Part shown: piece by piece, positions 1-7,725 of the stretch
Layout of the letters: each line of letters starts with the position of its first letter
Numbering within the stretch: position 1 is the stretch's first letter
DNA from: Paracoccaceae bacterium
GTDB lineage: Bacteria; Pseudomonadota; Alphaproteobacteria; Rhodobacterales; Rhodobacteraceae
NCBI GenBank assembly: GCA_020630695.1
Contig: JAHDIS010000050.1
Location: forward strand, 1-33,551
Length of the DNA: 33,551 nucleotides
Direction of reading: 5' to 3'
Position numbers and translations under genes: made by a program
The notes under the pieces: model-generated
Databases searched by the model: none
Told to the model about the DNA's origin: nothing
Seen by the model: only the letters and a program-made list of their open reading frames with translations

Positions 1-1321
1 GGGCAAAACCATTCAGGTGATCCCGCATGTGACCAATGAAATCAAAGACTTCATCTCGATCGGCGAGGATGAGGTTGACTTCATGCTTTGCGAAATCGGC
101 GGCACCGTGGGCGACATCGAAGGCCTGCCCTTCTTTGAAGCGATCCGCCAATTCAGTCAGGACAAGCCCCGTGGCCAATGCATTTTCATGCACCTGACAC
201 TGCTGCCTTGGATCAAGGCCTCGGGCGAGTTGAAAACCAAACCGACCCAGCATTCGGTCAAGGAATTGCGCTCGATCGGTCTGGCCCCTGATATCCTTGT
301 CTGCCGGTCCGAAGGGCCGATTCCGGAAAAGGAACGTGAAAAGCTGGCGCTGTTCTGTAACGTGCGCCCCGATAGCGTGATCGCCGCTCAGGACCTCAGC
401 ACCATCTACGACGCCCCGCTGGCCTATCACCGCGAAGGCATGGATCAGGCCGTGCTCGACGCCTTTGGCATCACACCGGCACCAAAACCGAACCTGTCCA
501 AGTGGGAAGACGTCAGCGACCGCGTGCACAACCCCGAGGGCGAAATCAACGTCGCCATTGTCGGCAAATACGTTCAGCTTGAGGATGCCTATAAATCCAT
601 CGCCGAGGCGCTGACACACGGCGGCATGGCCAACCGGGTCAAGGTCAACGTCGATTGGGTCGATGCCGAAATCTTTGAACGCGAAGACGCCGCCCCTCAC
701 CTTGAAAAATTCAACGCCATCCTCGTGCCCGGCGGCTTTGGCGAACGCGGCACCGAAGGCAAGATTAAGGCCGCGCAATACGCGCGTGAAAACAACATCC
801 CCTACCTTGGCATCTGTCTTGGCATGCAAATGGCCGTGATCGAGGCCGCCCGCAATGTCGCAGGCGTGACCAAGGCCGGATCAGAAGAGTTTGACCACGA
901 AGCCGGCGGCAAACGCTTTGAGCCGGTGGTCTATCACCTCAAGGAATGGGTGCAGGGCAACCAGAAAGTGTCGCGCAAGGTAACCGATGCCAAAGGCGGC
1001 ACCATGCGCCTGGGCGCCTACGACGCCGTGCTGACCGAAGGGTCCAAGGTGGCCGAGGTCTATGGGACCACAGCCATCGACGAACGCCACCGCCACCGCT
1101 ACGAGGTGGACATCAAATACCGCGAAGCGCTTGAAAAAGCAGGCCTGCGTTTTTCCGGCATGTCGCCCGACGGCTCCCTGCCCGAAATCGTCGAATGGCC
1201 AGACCACCCCTGGTTCATCGGCGTGCAATTCCACCCAGAGCTGAAGTCAAAACCATTTGACCCGCACCCGTTGTTCAGAGACTTTGTACGGGCGGCGAAA
1301 GAGGTGTCGCGATTGGTATGA
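1..1321 (+). CDS. pyrG: CTP synthase, C-terminal part (5' end cut by window edge)
   Basis: Makes CTP from UTP, ATP and glutamine in the cytosol, the last step of pyrimidine nucleotide synthesis. The reading frame is open from base 2, with no start in the window. About 439 residues are present, so roughly the first 105-110 residues of a normal ~545-residue enzyme are missing. The fragment begins inside the synthetase domain ([10 protein letters not shown], then [12 protein letters not shown]). The class I glutamine amidotransferase domain follows: its nucleophile Cys lies in GICLGMQMA (Cys codon at 815-817), and the His/Glu pair lies in [10 protein letters not shown] (His codon at 1232-1234). 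The frame ends in TGA. The catalytic residues visible are all intact, so the gene looks functional. No terminator is evident in the 44 bases before the next gene. Confidence 0.97.
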   Translation, partial: GKTIQVIPHVTNEIKDFISIGEDEVDFMLCEIGGTVGDIEGLPFFEAIRQFSQDKPRGQCIFMHLTLLPWIKASGELKTKPTQHSVKELRSIGLAPDILVCRSEGPIPEKEREKLALFCNVRPDSVIAAQDLSTIYDAPLAYHREGMDQAVLDAFGITPAPKPNLSKWEDVSDRVHNPEGEINVAIVGKYVQLEDAYKSIAEALTHGGMANRVKVNVDWVDAEIFEREDAAPHLEKFNAILVPGGFGERGTEGKIKAAQYARENNIPYLGICLGMQMAVIEAARNVAGVTKAGSEEFDHEAGGKRFEPVVYHLKEWVQGNQKVSRKVTDAKGGTMRLGAYDAVLTEGSKVAEVYGTTAIDERHRHRYEVDIKYREALEKAGLRFSGMSPDGSLPEIVEWPDHPWFIGVQFHPELKSKPFDPHPLFRDFVRAAKEVSRLV

Positions 1322-1365
1322 TTTTGGAACGCCTTAACTAGGTCTTCTATGGTCGGAAGAATTAC

Positions 1366-1686
1366 ATGAAACTCAATACGCTCACGACCACCAGAAGCAA
1401 AAATCGACGCAATCTTCAGATCGGTTTTTATTGCCTGAATTTGGTAATCGTATGTTTCGTGTTCGCGGCACTAGGGCATGCGGAAACTTTGATAGATGAC
1501 GGGTATGGCGGGATATTTTTCTTTGTCTTCTATTTTTCAATGGCCGGGGCTTTCATATTTTTCTTTGTTTTGGGCCTTTTTCCTCGATACAAGCGATGGC
1601 TCACTTCAAATGATCTGATTTCTCCAAGCCAGAGGCGTTGGCTCGACTTTATTCCAGACATAATCGATGATGAACAAGGCCAGTAG
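1366..1686 (+). CDS. Small hypothetical membrane protein, two predicted helices
   Basis: A 106-residue protein I do not recognise. A GGAAGA Shine-Dalgarno-like stretch stands 6 bases before the ATG. It has a basic N-terminus (about residues 1-19), a hydrophobic helix at about 20-38 and a second, Phe-rich one at about 48-70. A basic turn (RYKRW) and a hydrophilic tail ending in DDEQGQ follow, which suggests two passes with both ends in the cytosol by the positive-inside rule. The base composition is visibly more AT-rich than pyrG or rlmJ on either side, and codons are unlike the neighbours', which fits a recently acquired or lineage-specific gene. It could be co-transcribed with pyrG. That it is a real gene rests on the ribosome site and the membrane pattern only; no function is proposed. 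Confidence 0.55.
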   Translation: MKLNTLTTTRSKNRRNLQIGFYCLNLVIVCFVFAALGHAETLIDDGYGGIFFFVFYFSMAGAFIFFFVLGLFPRYKRWLTSNDLISPSQRRWLDFIPDIIDDEQGQ

Positions 1687-2086
1687 GCACTTACCATTGG
1701 TCTGTTGGTTGTAATTCGCCGGTGGCCAAGCCGCGTATCGACGGGCCGCGGTGCGGCGATCCTCAAGCCGTGATCTGGCAGTTTATCTCGGCCAAACCCG
1801 TGTGACTTCGAAGCCTCACGCGAAGATCAGCCAAATCGCCGTGCCATCTCGCCGGAGGCGAGCCAACCATAATCCGCGCAACTTTGGTGCGACGGGCGGC
1901 GCGTCATGCCAAAGGCATGCCTCCGGCATGACGCGCGGCGGCCTGTGGCCTTGTTTCCGCGCGGGCTCACGGTCACCCGTAGGGCGGAGTTTACCCCGCC
2001 GTCCCTCCCCACCACACCAAACACACCTCCCATGCATACTCTGTGCATGCATTGCCCCTGCCCCCTGCATCGCGTATCCCCACCCA
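1687..2086. other. Intergenic region, 400 bases, no convincing gene
   Basis: No start-plus-ribosome-site reading frame is credible here. The open frame leading into rlmJ from 1751 is low-complexity and has no ribosome site. The stretch holds the inverted repeat at 1899-1936 and a pyrimidine-rich tract at about 1996-2070. Near 2031-2051 there is a short imperfect dyad around CATGCATA and TGTGCATG. The promoter of rlmJ should lie here but I cannot place it. Confidence 0.6.
1899..1936. repeat. Perfect 12-bp inverted repeat with nested palindrome
   Basis: GCGCGTCATGCC at 1899-1910 is exactly complementary to GGCATGACGCGC at 1925-1936. The 14-base loop itself contains the palindrome AGGCATGCCT (1913-1922), so the CATGCC/GGCATG core occurs several times within 38 bases. 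There is no T-tract, so it is not a standard intrinsic terminator. It resembles a dispersed extragenic palindromic repeat or an mRNA-stabilising hairpin ahead of rlmJ. Confidence 0.6.
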
Positions 2087-2863
2087 ATGCTGTCTTACCA
2101 ACATAGCTATCACGCCGGAAATTTGGCGGACGTGCACAAGCATGCGCTTTTGGCCACTGCGCTTGATTACCTGACGCAAAAAGACAAACCGCTCAGCTAT
2201 ATCGAAACCCATGCCGGGCGCGGGCTCTATGATCTGACGGCCCCCGAGGCTGTCAAAACCGGCGAGGCGGCGCAGGGTATTTCCAAGACGCATCAATGGT
2301 TTGCCCCTGATCATCCCTACAGCCGCGCGCGGCAGGCCGTACATGATGCGCATGGCGCAACCGCCTATCCCGGATCGCCCCTGATCGCTCAGGCTCTGTT
2401 GCGCCCTACCGACAGCCTGCACCTGGCCGAACTGCACCCCGCCGAATTCGCGGCGCTCAGATCCAACACGCGGGCCCGGAACACCAAGGTCCATCACCAA
2501 GAAGGTCTCGCCCTCGCGCAAAGCCTGTGTCCGCCCACCCCACGGCGGGGCCTGATGTTGATCGACCCCAGCTTTGAGGTAAAGACAGACTACCAGAGCC
2601 TGCCCAAGCAAATCGCGCAGTTGCACCGCAAATGGAATGTTGGCGTGATCGCGCTGTGGTATCCGATCCTGACAGACGGGCTACATGTCAAGATGTTGAA
2701 AATGCTTGAGAACGACCACCCCGAGGCCCTGCGCAGCGAGGTCCGGTTCCCGCCGGCCCGTGACGGGCACCGCATGGTTGGCTCGGGGATGTTCATCCTC
2801 AATCCACCATGGGGATTGGGCGACGCGGCGGCGAAGCTGGTCAAGCAGTTCAAAAAGCTCTGA
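2087..2863 (+). CDS. rlmJ: 23S rRNA (adenine(2030)-N6)-methyltransferase
   Basis: Uses S-adenosylmethionine to methylate N6 of A2030 in 23S rRNA, in the cytosol. The start is set at 2087 because the protein then opens MLSYQHSYHAGNLADVHKH, nearly identical to the family N-terminus. The frame is open further upstream (to 1751), but that stretch is proline/arginine-rich and unlike the family. Length is 258 residues, slightly short of the E. coli 280. The SAM-fold region includes IETHAGRGLYDL (about 34-45). The catalytic N6-methylase loop is LIDPSFEVK rather than the more usual DPPYE, a conservative variant. Near the C-terminus GSGMFILNPPWG matches the family. It is followed by a 91-base gap to the TerB genes, which may or may not share its transcript. 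Confidence 0.93.
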   Translation: MLSYQHSYHAGNLADVHKHALLATALDYLTQKDKPLSYIETHAGRGLYDLTAPEAVKTGEAAQGISKTHQWFAPDHPYSRARQAVHDAHGATAYPGSPLIAQALLRPTDSLHLAELHPAEFAALRSNTRARNTKVHHQEGLALAQSLCPPTPRRGLMLIDPSFEVKTDYQSLPKQIAQLHRKWNVGVIALWYPILTDGLHVKMLKMLENDHPEALRSEVRFPPARDGHRMVGSGMFILNPPWGLGDAAAKLVKQFKKL

Positions 2864-2954
2864 AACCGCGCCGCACGTAAGGGAACCCGGCCTCGAATAC
2901 CCATTGCACCGGCGCGTGCCCTGCCGCAGACTGGCTGGCAAAAGGGGGAATGCC

Positions 2955-3398
2955 ATGCTCGAACGCCTGACCAGTCTTTTCAAAAGCCGCGCGCCGGTGG
3001 ATGCACCACTACCAGAACCAGACGCCCGGCTTGCTCTTGGCACGCTTCTGGTGCGGGTCGCCATGGCCGACAAGGCCTATCTGTTTGAAGAGGTTGAGCA
3101 GATCGACCGCATTCTGGCCGAGGCCTATGGTTTGACGCCGATCGAAGCTGCCAAAATGCGTGCGACCTGCGAAAAACTGGCGTTTTCCGTCGAAGACGAT
3201 GGCGAAATGGCCCGCGTCATCCGCGAAGCGGTCGACTATGATCACCGCCGTGAAACCATGGAAGCGCTGTGGCGGGTCGTGATCGCCGATGGCATCACCG
3301 ATGAACGTGAAACCGCCGCGGTCGAGTTGATCGAAGAACAATTGGGCATGGCCCGCGATGACAGTCAGGCCGCCCGCGCTGCGGCCAGCATTCCCTGA
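2955..3398 (+). CDS. TerB-fold (tellurite-resistance TerB-like) protein, first copy
   Basis: A 147-residue, all-alpha protein of the TerB superfamily, cytosolic with no signal or membrane helix. The start at 2955 has a strong AAAAGGGGG ribosome site 6-7 bases upstream. A longer in-frame extension to 2706 overlaps rlmJ and is rejected. After a short linker (about 1-18) come two helical repeats. The first has LLVRVAMADKAY and an acidic EEVEQID stretch. The second has MEALWRVVIADGITDERE. The pairing of 'ADxAY...E' and 'ADGxxxxxE' acidic motifs is typical of the family, where they are thought to bind a divalent metal. It is clearly homologous to the next gene (shared DARLAL, LLVRVA, EALW, ADG). 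True tellurite resistance is unlikely, since no terZ/D/C is present; the role is unknown. Confidence 0.85.
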   Translation: MLERLTSLFKSRAPVDAPLPEPDARLALGTLLVRVAMADKAYLFEEVEQIDRILAEAYGLTPIEAAKMRATCEKLAFSVEDDGEMARVIREAVDYDHRRETMEALWRVVIADGITDERETAAVELIEEQLGMARDDSQAARAAASIP

Positions 3399-3438
3399 GG
3401 CCCTTGGTTCCGCCCCATAGCAGGTCTATATCCACACC

Positions 3439-3876
3439 ATGTTTGCAGATTTCCTGAAGCGGCTGACCGCAACCGATCCTGCCCCGCTGCCTGATGAGGA
3501 CGCGCGGCTTGCCCTGACTGCCCTTTTGGTAAGGGTCGCGCGTTCCGATGGCGCCTATGATGCCGAAGAGCGCGATCGGATCGACAAGATCACCGCCGCC
3601 CGCTACGGCCTGTCGCCGTTTGAAGCCAGCGCCCTGCGCGGCGACGCCGAAACGCTGGAGGCCGAGGCACCCGACACCGTGCGCTTTACCCGCGCGATCA
3701 AGGATGCCGTGATCTATGAGGACCGCATCAAGGTGATCGAGGCGCTCTGGCAGGTGGTGCTGGCTGATGGCGTGCGTGAGGCCGAAGAAGACGCGCTGCT
3801 GCGGTTGGTGTCGAACCTTCTGGGGATCAATGACCGGGATTCCGCGCTGGCCCGGCAGAGGGTCGAAGCCGGGTGA
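3439..3876 (+). CDS. TerB-fold protein, second tandem copy
   Basis: A 145-residue paralogue of the preceding gene, beginning 40 bases after it. Shared landmarks in the same order are DARLAL (about 21-26), LLVRVARSDGAYDAEE (about 29-44), YGLSPFEA, and VIEALWQVVLADGVREAEE. Its acidic metal-type residues in both halves are better kept than in the first copy (SDGAYDAEERD, ADGVREAEED). No signal peptide or membrane helix is visible. The ribosome site before 3439 is weak, so translation may partly depend on readthrough of ribosomes from the first copy. Its TGA overlaps the GTG start of the next gene as GTGA, a sign of translational coupling. This is a local duplication that has since diverged; molecular function is unknown. 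Confidence 0.85.
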   Translation: MFADFLKRLTATDPAPLPDEDARLALTALLVRVARSDGAYDAEERDRIDKITAARYGLSPFEASALRGDAETLEAEAPDTVRFTRAIKDAVIYEDRIKVIEALWQVVLADGVREAEEDALLRLVSNLLGINDRDSALARQRVEAG

Positions 3877-4703
3877 TCGCCAGCCTGCCGATGTACGACT
3901 GGGACGCGCGGCAGTGGCACAACGATGAGCTGTGGACAGAGCTTGCCCGGTATCTGCGAAAGGCGGGGATCGACGCTCCCGACAGGCTGACACGCAGCGG
4001 AAACCCAGCCGAGGATTGGGCAAATCCCGGCCTGTTGCTGTCCCAGACCTGTGGTCTGCCCTTTCGCCATCACTTGCACGAAACGCTCCATCTGGTGGCC
4101 GCGCCCGCGCTTTGGGTGCCGGACCGAGACATGCCGTCCTTTCCCAGCACCGATCCCACCCGCCCGACGCGTCTGCCGCCGGGCCAATATTACAGCGTGA
4201 TCGTTGTGCGCGATGAATTCCCACGCCTGCGCTTTGAGGACTTCGACGGCGCGCGGCTGGCCTACAATGAGCCGCTTTCGCAAAGCGGTTGGGGGTTGAT
4301 GCATGCCCATGCCGCGGGGCGTGGCGTGCGGTTCGGCTCCGGCCTGCAAACCGGTTCGCACCGGGCTTCGGCCCTGGCGGTCATCCAGCGCAAGGCCGAT
4401 ATCGCCGCGATTGACGTGGCCACATGGGTCGGCGGGCTTCAGAGTGACTTCGGACGATACCTGCGGATTATTGACCGAACCGCGCTCTCGCCCGCGCTGC
4501 CCTATGTCACCGCCTTTCCAGAGCTCGTGCCAGCGCTGTACAACGCGCTGAAAGAGGCGCTGCGCTACGACTATGTGGATCGCGATGATCTGCCGTGGTT
4601 GCAGGATGCGCTCGATATCGCACCCGAAGGCGTGGTGCCTGCGGACCGCGCTGCCTACATGGCGATCACCCTGCCGCCCGCACCGCCGCCGCCTGCGGAT
4701 TGA
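3873..4703 (+). CDS. PhnD/SsuA/transferrin-like substrate-binding protein, no signal peptide
   Basis: A 276-residue protein resembling the periplasmic phosphate/phosphonate-type binding fold. It opens ASLPMYDWDARQWHNDELW, the usual first strand and helix of that family. Later landmarks are AEDWANPGLLLSQTCGLPF, GQYYSVIVVR, FEDFDGARLAYNEPLSQSGW and a DIAAIDVATW segment. These correspond to the usual 'hinge' strands in which the ligand sits. It uses a GTG start overlapping the TGA of the second TerB gene by four bases. Such start-stop overlaps leave no room for a signal peptide, and none is seen, so the protein should be cytosolic, which is odd for this fold. It ends in a Pro-rich tail (APPPPAD). 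Ligand is unknown: it may be a cytosolic sensor rather than a transporter part. The next gene is an amino acid ABC ATPase 57 bases away. Confidence 0.75.
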   Translation: MIASLPMYDWDARQWHNDELWTELARYLRKAGIDAPDRLTRSGNPAEDWANPGLLLSQTCGLPFRHHLHETLHLVAAPALWVPDRDMPSFPSTDPTRPTRLPPGQYYSVIVVRDEFPRLRFEDFDGARLAYNEPLSQSGWGLMHAHAAGRGVRFGSGLQTGSHRASALAVIQRKADIAAIDVATWVGGLQSDFGRYLRIIDRTALSPALPYVTAFPELVPALYNALKEALRYDYVDRDDLPWLQDALDIAPEGVVPADRAAYMAITLPPAPPPPAD

Positions 4704-4760
4704 CCGTTGCAGAGCCTGCGGGTTTCGCGGCATCCTGCGTGGCAGAACGAAGGAAGCCCC

Positions 4761-5534
4761 ATGTCAGACACACCAGTCATCGAAATTCAGAACCTGCACA
4801 AGGCCTATGGCGATCTTGAGGTCATCAAGGGCGTGTCGATCAAGGCCGGGCGTGGTGATGTAGTCTCGCTGATTGGCTCATCGGGGTCAGGCAAATCCAC
4901 CATTTTGCGCTGCTGCAACCTACTCGAAGACAGCCAGCAAGGCGAGATTCTGTTCAAGGGCGAGCCTGTGACTTGGGGCGGAACCGGTCATTCCCGCCGA
5001 CCTGCCGATGCCAAACAGGTTCTGCGTATCCGCACCAACCTTTCCATGGTCTTTCAGCAATTCAATCTGTGGGCCCACATGACCATTCTGCAAAACGTCA
5101 TGGAAGCACCAGTCACCGTTCTGGGACGAGACAAGGCCGAGGTCGAAGAAGCAGCGCGCGGATATCTGGACAAGGTTGGTATCGGCGACAAATGCGACGT
5201 CTATCCGGCGCAACTGTCTGGCGGACAGCAACAGCGCGCCGCGATTGCACGGGCACTGTGCATGGAACCCGAAGCCTTGCTGTTTGACGAACCGACCTCG
5301 GCGCTGGACCCAGAGCTGGAACAGGAAGTTGTGCGCGTCATCAAGGCGCTGGCCGAAGAAGGCCGCACCATGCTGATCGTCACCCATGATATGAAGCTCG
5401 CCGCTGATGTGTCCGATCAGGTTGTTTTCCTGCATCAGGGCCTGATCGAAGAGCAAGGCTCACCCGAGGCGGTCTTTGGCTCACCCAAGAGCGAACGTCT
5501 GCGTGGGTTCCTTTCGGCCACAATGGCCCACTGA
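4761..5534 (+). CDS. Polar amino acid ABC transporter, ATP-binding protein
   Basis: The ATPase that powers an amino acid importer of the HisP/GlnQ/ArtP type at the inner face of the membrane. It is 257 residues, the usual family size. The start at 4761 is chosen because AAGGAAG stands 6-10 bases upstream and the protein then opens MSDTPVIEIQNLHKAYGDLE; the longer frame from 4707 has no ribosome site. Visible motifs are Walker A GSSGSGKST (about 39-47), a Q-loop in MVFQQFNLWAHMT, the signature LSGGQQQRAAIARAL, Walker B EALLFDEPTSALDPE and the switch His in LIVTHDM. It is first in a four-gene transporter set whose other members are the binding protein at 5677 and permeases at 7726 and 8604. HisP-like features suggest basic amino acids, but specificity cannot be read reliably. 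Confidence 0.93.
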   Translation: MSDTPVIEIQNLHKAYGDLEVIKGVSIKAGRGDVVSLIGSSGSGKSTILRCCNLLEDSQQGEILFKGEPVTWGGTGHSRRPADAKQVLRIRTNLSMVFQQFNLWAHMTILQNVMEAPVTVLGRDKAEVEEAARGYLDKVGIGDKCDVYPAQLSGGQQQRAAIARALCMEPEALLFDEPTSALDPELEQEVVRVIKALAEEGRTMLIVTHDMKLAADVSDQVVFLHQGLIEEQGSPEAVFGSPKSERLRGFLSATMAH

Positions 5535-5544
5535 CAACGGAACA

Positions 5545-5560
5545 GGCATCGCTGGATGCC
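5545..5560. other. Short hairpin between ATPase and binding-protein genes
   Basis: GGCATC (5545-5550) and GATGCC (5555-5560) form a perfect 6-bp stem with a 4-base loop, 10 bases after the ATPase stop, followed by ATTTAA. It is too short and T-poor for a confident terminator. Such hairpins often adjust the high binding-protein to ATPase ratio. Confidence 0.3.
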
Positions 5561-5676
5561 ATTTAACCTGCCCCAACGGAACTGCTGATTGCCCCCTTGC
5601 CAATCCTGCGCAATCGCTTAACGCTGGGGCACCAACCGCGCCATAGCGCGCGGGCTCTGACACTAGGGAGACCACC

Positions 5677-6402
5677 ATGAAAAAACTGATCCTTGGCGCT
5701 GCCGCGCTTGCCATGACCGCCGGTGCTGCGCTGGCTGACGGCCATTCTGTTGTCCGTATGGGCACCGAGGGCGCCTACCCTCCGTACAACTTTCTAAATG
5801 ACGCCGGCGAAGTCGACGGCTTTGAGCGTGAACTGGGCGATGAGCTCTGCAAGCGTGCCGAACTGACCTGCGAGTGGGTGACCAACGAATGGGATTCCAT
5901 CATCCCAAACCTCGTCTCGGGCAACTACGACACCATCATCGCCGGTATGTCCATCACGGCTGAGCGTGACGAAGTGATTGATTTCACTCAGAACTACACC
6001 CAGCCTGATCCTTCTGCATTCCTCGCCATGGAAGGCACCACGATCGATCTGGCCGGCGGCGTTTTTGCAGCGCAGGCCAACACCATTCAGGCGTCCTACA
6101 TCGCCGAAGCAGGTGCAACACTGATCGAATTCGCAACGCCTGATGAAACCATTGCTGCTGTGCGCAATGGCGAGGCAGATGCGGTTCTTGCCGACAAAGC
6201 CTATCTGACACCCATCGCGGACGAAGATGCGGAACTGGCTCTGGCGGGCGAAAGCGTGCTGATCGGTGGCGGCGTGGGCATGGGCCTGCGCGAAAGCGAT
6301 GGCGAGCTGCGCGCCAAGTTTGATGCAGCCATTCAGTCCATGAAGGACGACGGATCGCTGAACGCCCTGATCGAAAAGTGGGAAATCGGCGAAAAGTTCT
6401 GA
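5677..6402 (+). CDS. Polar amino acid ABC transporter, periplasmic binding protein
   Basis: Captures an amino acid in the periplasm and delivers it to the permease pair. It has 241 residues, with a clean signal peptide (MKKLILGAAALAMTAGAALA, cleavage predicted at ALA-DG, after about residue 20). The mature protein shows SBP family 3 landmarks: VRMGTEGAYPPYNF, a DGFERELGDELCKRA segment, WDSIIPNLVSGNYDTIIAGM and ITAERDEVIDFTQNY (the ligand-gripping 'T.ER...DF' motif). DAVLADKAYL follows near the C-terminal lobe. The LAO/HisJ-like pattern points to basic or polar amino acids. Two nearby Cys residues (in LCKRAELTCEW) could form the disulphide seen in this group. A ribosome site AGGGAG precedes the ATG. 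A strong terminator follows at 6431. Confidence 0.93.
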   Translation: MKKLILGAAALAMTAGAALADGHSVVRMGTEGAYPPYNFLNDAGEVDGFERELGDELCKRAELTCEWVTNEWDSIIPNLVSGNYDTIIAGMSITAERDEVIDFTQNYTQPDPSAFLAMEGTTIDLAGGVFAAQANTIQASYIAEAGATLIEFATPDETIAAVRNGEADAVLADKAYLTPIADEDAELALAGESVLIGGGVGMGLRESDGELRAKFDAAIQSMKDDGSLNALIEKWEIGEKF

Positions 6403-6430
6403 TTTCCACTCAGGATCGAAATTCTGCAGA

Positions 6431-6455
6431 CGGGCCCCTTTTCGGGGCCCGTTTT
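6431..6455 (+). terminator. Intrinsic terminator after the binding-protein gene
   Basis: CGGGCCCC (6431-6438) pairs perfectly with GGGGCCCG (6444-6451) around a TTTTC loop, followed by TTTT. It ends the ATPase/binding-protein transcript 28 bases after the stop. The oppositely oriented oxidoreductase ends at 6464, so it may also serve as that gene's downstream structure. Confidence 0.85.
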
Positions 6456-6463
6456 GCTATGAA

Positions 6464-7543
6464 TCACTGGAACCTGTCCGGTCGGTATGGGGCGAGCAAA
6501 TCGGACGAGACATTGCTGGGACCATCAAGAATTTCGCCGCACAAAAGCTCACCCATCAAAGCACCCAGCGTGATCCCCGAATGCATGACCGCCAGGGTCA
6601 CCCCCTTTGCAACGCTGCCAACGACGGGCAAACCGTCTGCTGGATAGGGCCTTTGCGCCAGCATCATTTCCGCGATCTCCAGCGTGAGGTCGGGAAATAG
6701 CGCGCGCAAGCGCGCCAACCCGTCCCGTTCGGCGTCCTGTGGTGTGCCTGTCAGCGTCTCATCCGATGCGCCCTGATGTCCTATGGCCGCTGGCATCAGG
6801 ATACTGCCGTCGGGCAATTGCCGGATTTCACCGGCCGGTGTGACCAACACAGGGCCCAGACACTGCGCAACCGGTCGCGTGCGCAACATCAAGGCGGGTC
6901 GCCGCGCCATCGGCACCTCAATGCCAAGCGGCGCCAGCAGAGGCCCGCTTTGCGTGCCTGTGCACAGCAGCACTTCATCCGCCGCGATGGCGCCTGCTTC
7001 GGTCTGAACGCCTGTTACAGTCTCGGCCTGTTGGCTCACCCCAGTGACCGCCGCACCTGTCAGAAGCCGCGCGCCCTTGGACACCGCCAACTGCAACAAC
7101 CGCGCGGCCACCTGTTCGGATTCCGCAGCCATCTCATCTGCGAACCAAAGCGCCCGATCCGGCGGGTTTCCAAGGCTGGGCACCAATGACCGGATTTTGT
7201 CCGATTCCACGACTTCGACAGCATATCCTTTGGCTGACAGGCTTGCGCACTCGGCGTCCAATGCCGGGCCTTGATGTTCCCAGCTGAGCGCGCCGCACCG
7301 CTGAACCGGCAAATCCACCTCATGGATCAACCGCTGCCATGCGGCCATGCCCGAACGGCGCAGTGCAAAATGATGATTGTCCAGATAAAAACTGGCGTTG
7401 ATCCAGCCGAATGAGGCTGCGGTTGCAACGCCGCCCGGACCGCGTTTGTCGATCACGGTGACATCGGCTCCGGCGCTTTGCATCCGATAGGCCGCTTGCG
7501 CGCCCAAAATACCGGCACCGACGACCACAACCTTTTGCGCCAT
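6464..7543 (-). CDS. FAD-dependent oxidoreductase (DAO family, D-amino acid dehydrogenase-like)
   Basis: A 359-residue flavoenzyme of the DAO superfamily, likely oxidising an amino acid or N-alkyl amino acid. The start at 7543 gives MAQKVVVVGAGILGAQAAYR with an AAAGGA ribosome site; an upstream in-frame start is weaker. The FAD-binding Rossmann motif GAGILG is at about 9-14, followed by the acidic strand end VTVIDKRGPGGVATAAS (the family 'GAS' flavin contact). ADEVLLCTGTQSG (about 200-212) and the C-terminal flavin-binding loop AQRPYPADGLPVVG with MHSGITLGALMGELL complete the fold. It lies on the opposite strand inside an amino acid ABC transporter gene set, separating the binding protein from the permeases. 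Context suggests its substrate could be what the transporter brings in. Substrate is not readable. Confidence 0.88.
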   Translation of the reverse strand: MAQKVVVVGAGILGAQAAYRMQSAGADVTVIDKRGPGGVATAASFGWINASFYLDNHHFALRRSGMAAWQRLIHEVDLPVQRCGALSWEHQGPALDAECASLSAKGYAVEVVESDKIRSLVPSLGNPPDRALWFADEMAAESEQVAARLLQLAVSKGARLLTGAAVTGVSQQAETVTGVQTEAGAIAADEVLLCTGTQSGPLLAPLGIEVPMARRPALMLRTRPVAQCLGPVLVTPAGEIRQLPDGSILMPAAIGHQGASDETLTGTPQDAERDGLARLRALFPDLTLEIAEMMLAQRPYPADGLPVVGSVAKGVTLAVMHSGITLGALMGELLCGEILDGPSNVSSDLLAPYRPDRFQ

Positions 7544-7725
7544 ACCGGTTTCCTTTGTGCATAGACGGCCCTGCCCCAAAGATGGACCGCGCCCGGCACG
7601 GTGGCAAGATGGCTTGTCTCAAGTCAAAGCGGCTGCGCCTCTGCGCATTTTTCAAGCAAGCCCGCGCCGGGGCATTGACAGCGCCGGTCACTTTGGGCCC
7701 TCTGGGTCAAACACGAAAGTTCCAG

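Noticed and set aside
1751-2086. N-terminal extension of rlmJ in the same frame
   Set aside because: Proline/arginine-rich, crosses the inverted repeat, no ribosome site; the family N-terminus begins exactly at 2087.
2955-3876. Tellurite resistance operon
   Set aside because: Only TerB-fold proteins are present, with no TerC, TerD or TerZ partners.
3295-4733. Long minus-strand open frames over the TerB and PhnD-like genes
   Set aside because: Shadows caused by GC-rich codon bias; the plus-strand genes have family motifs and coupled starts.
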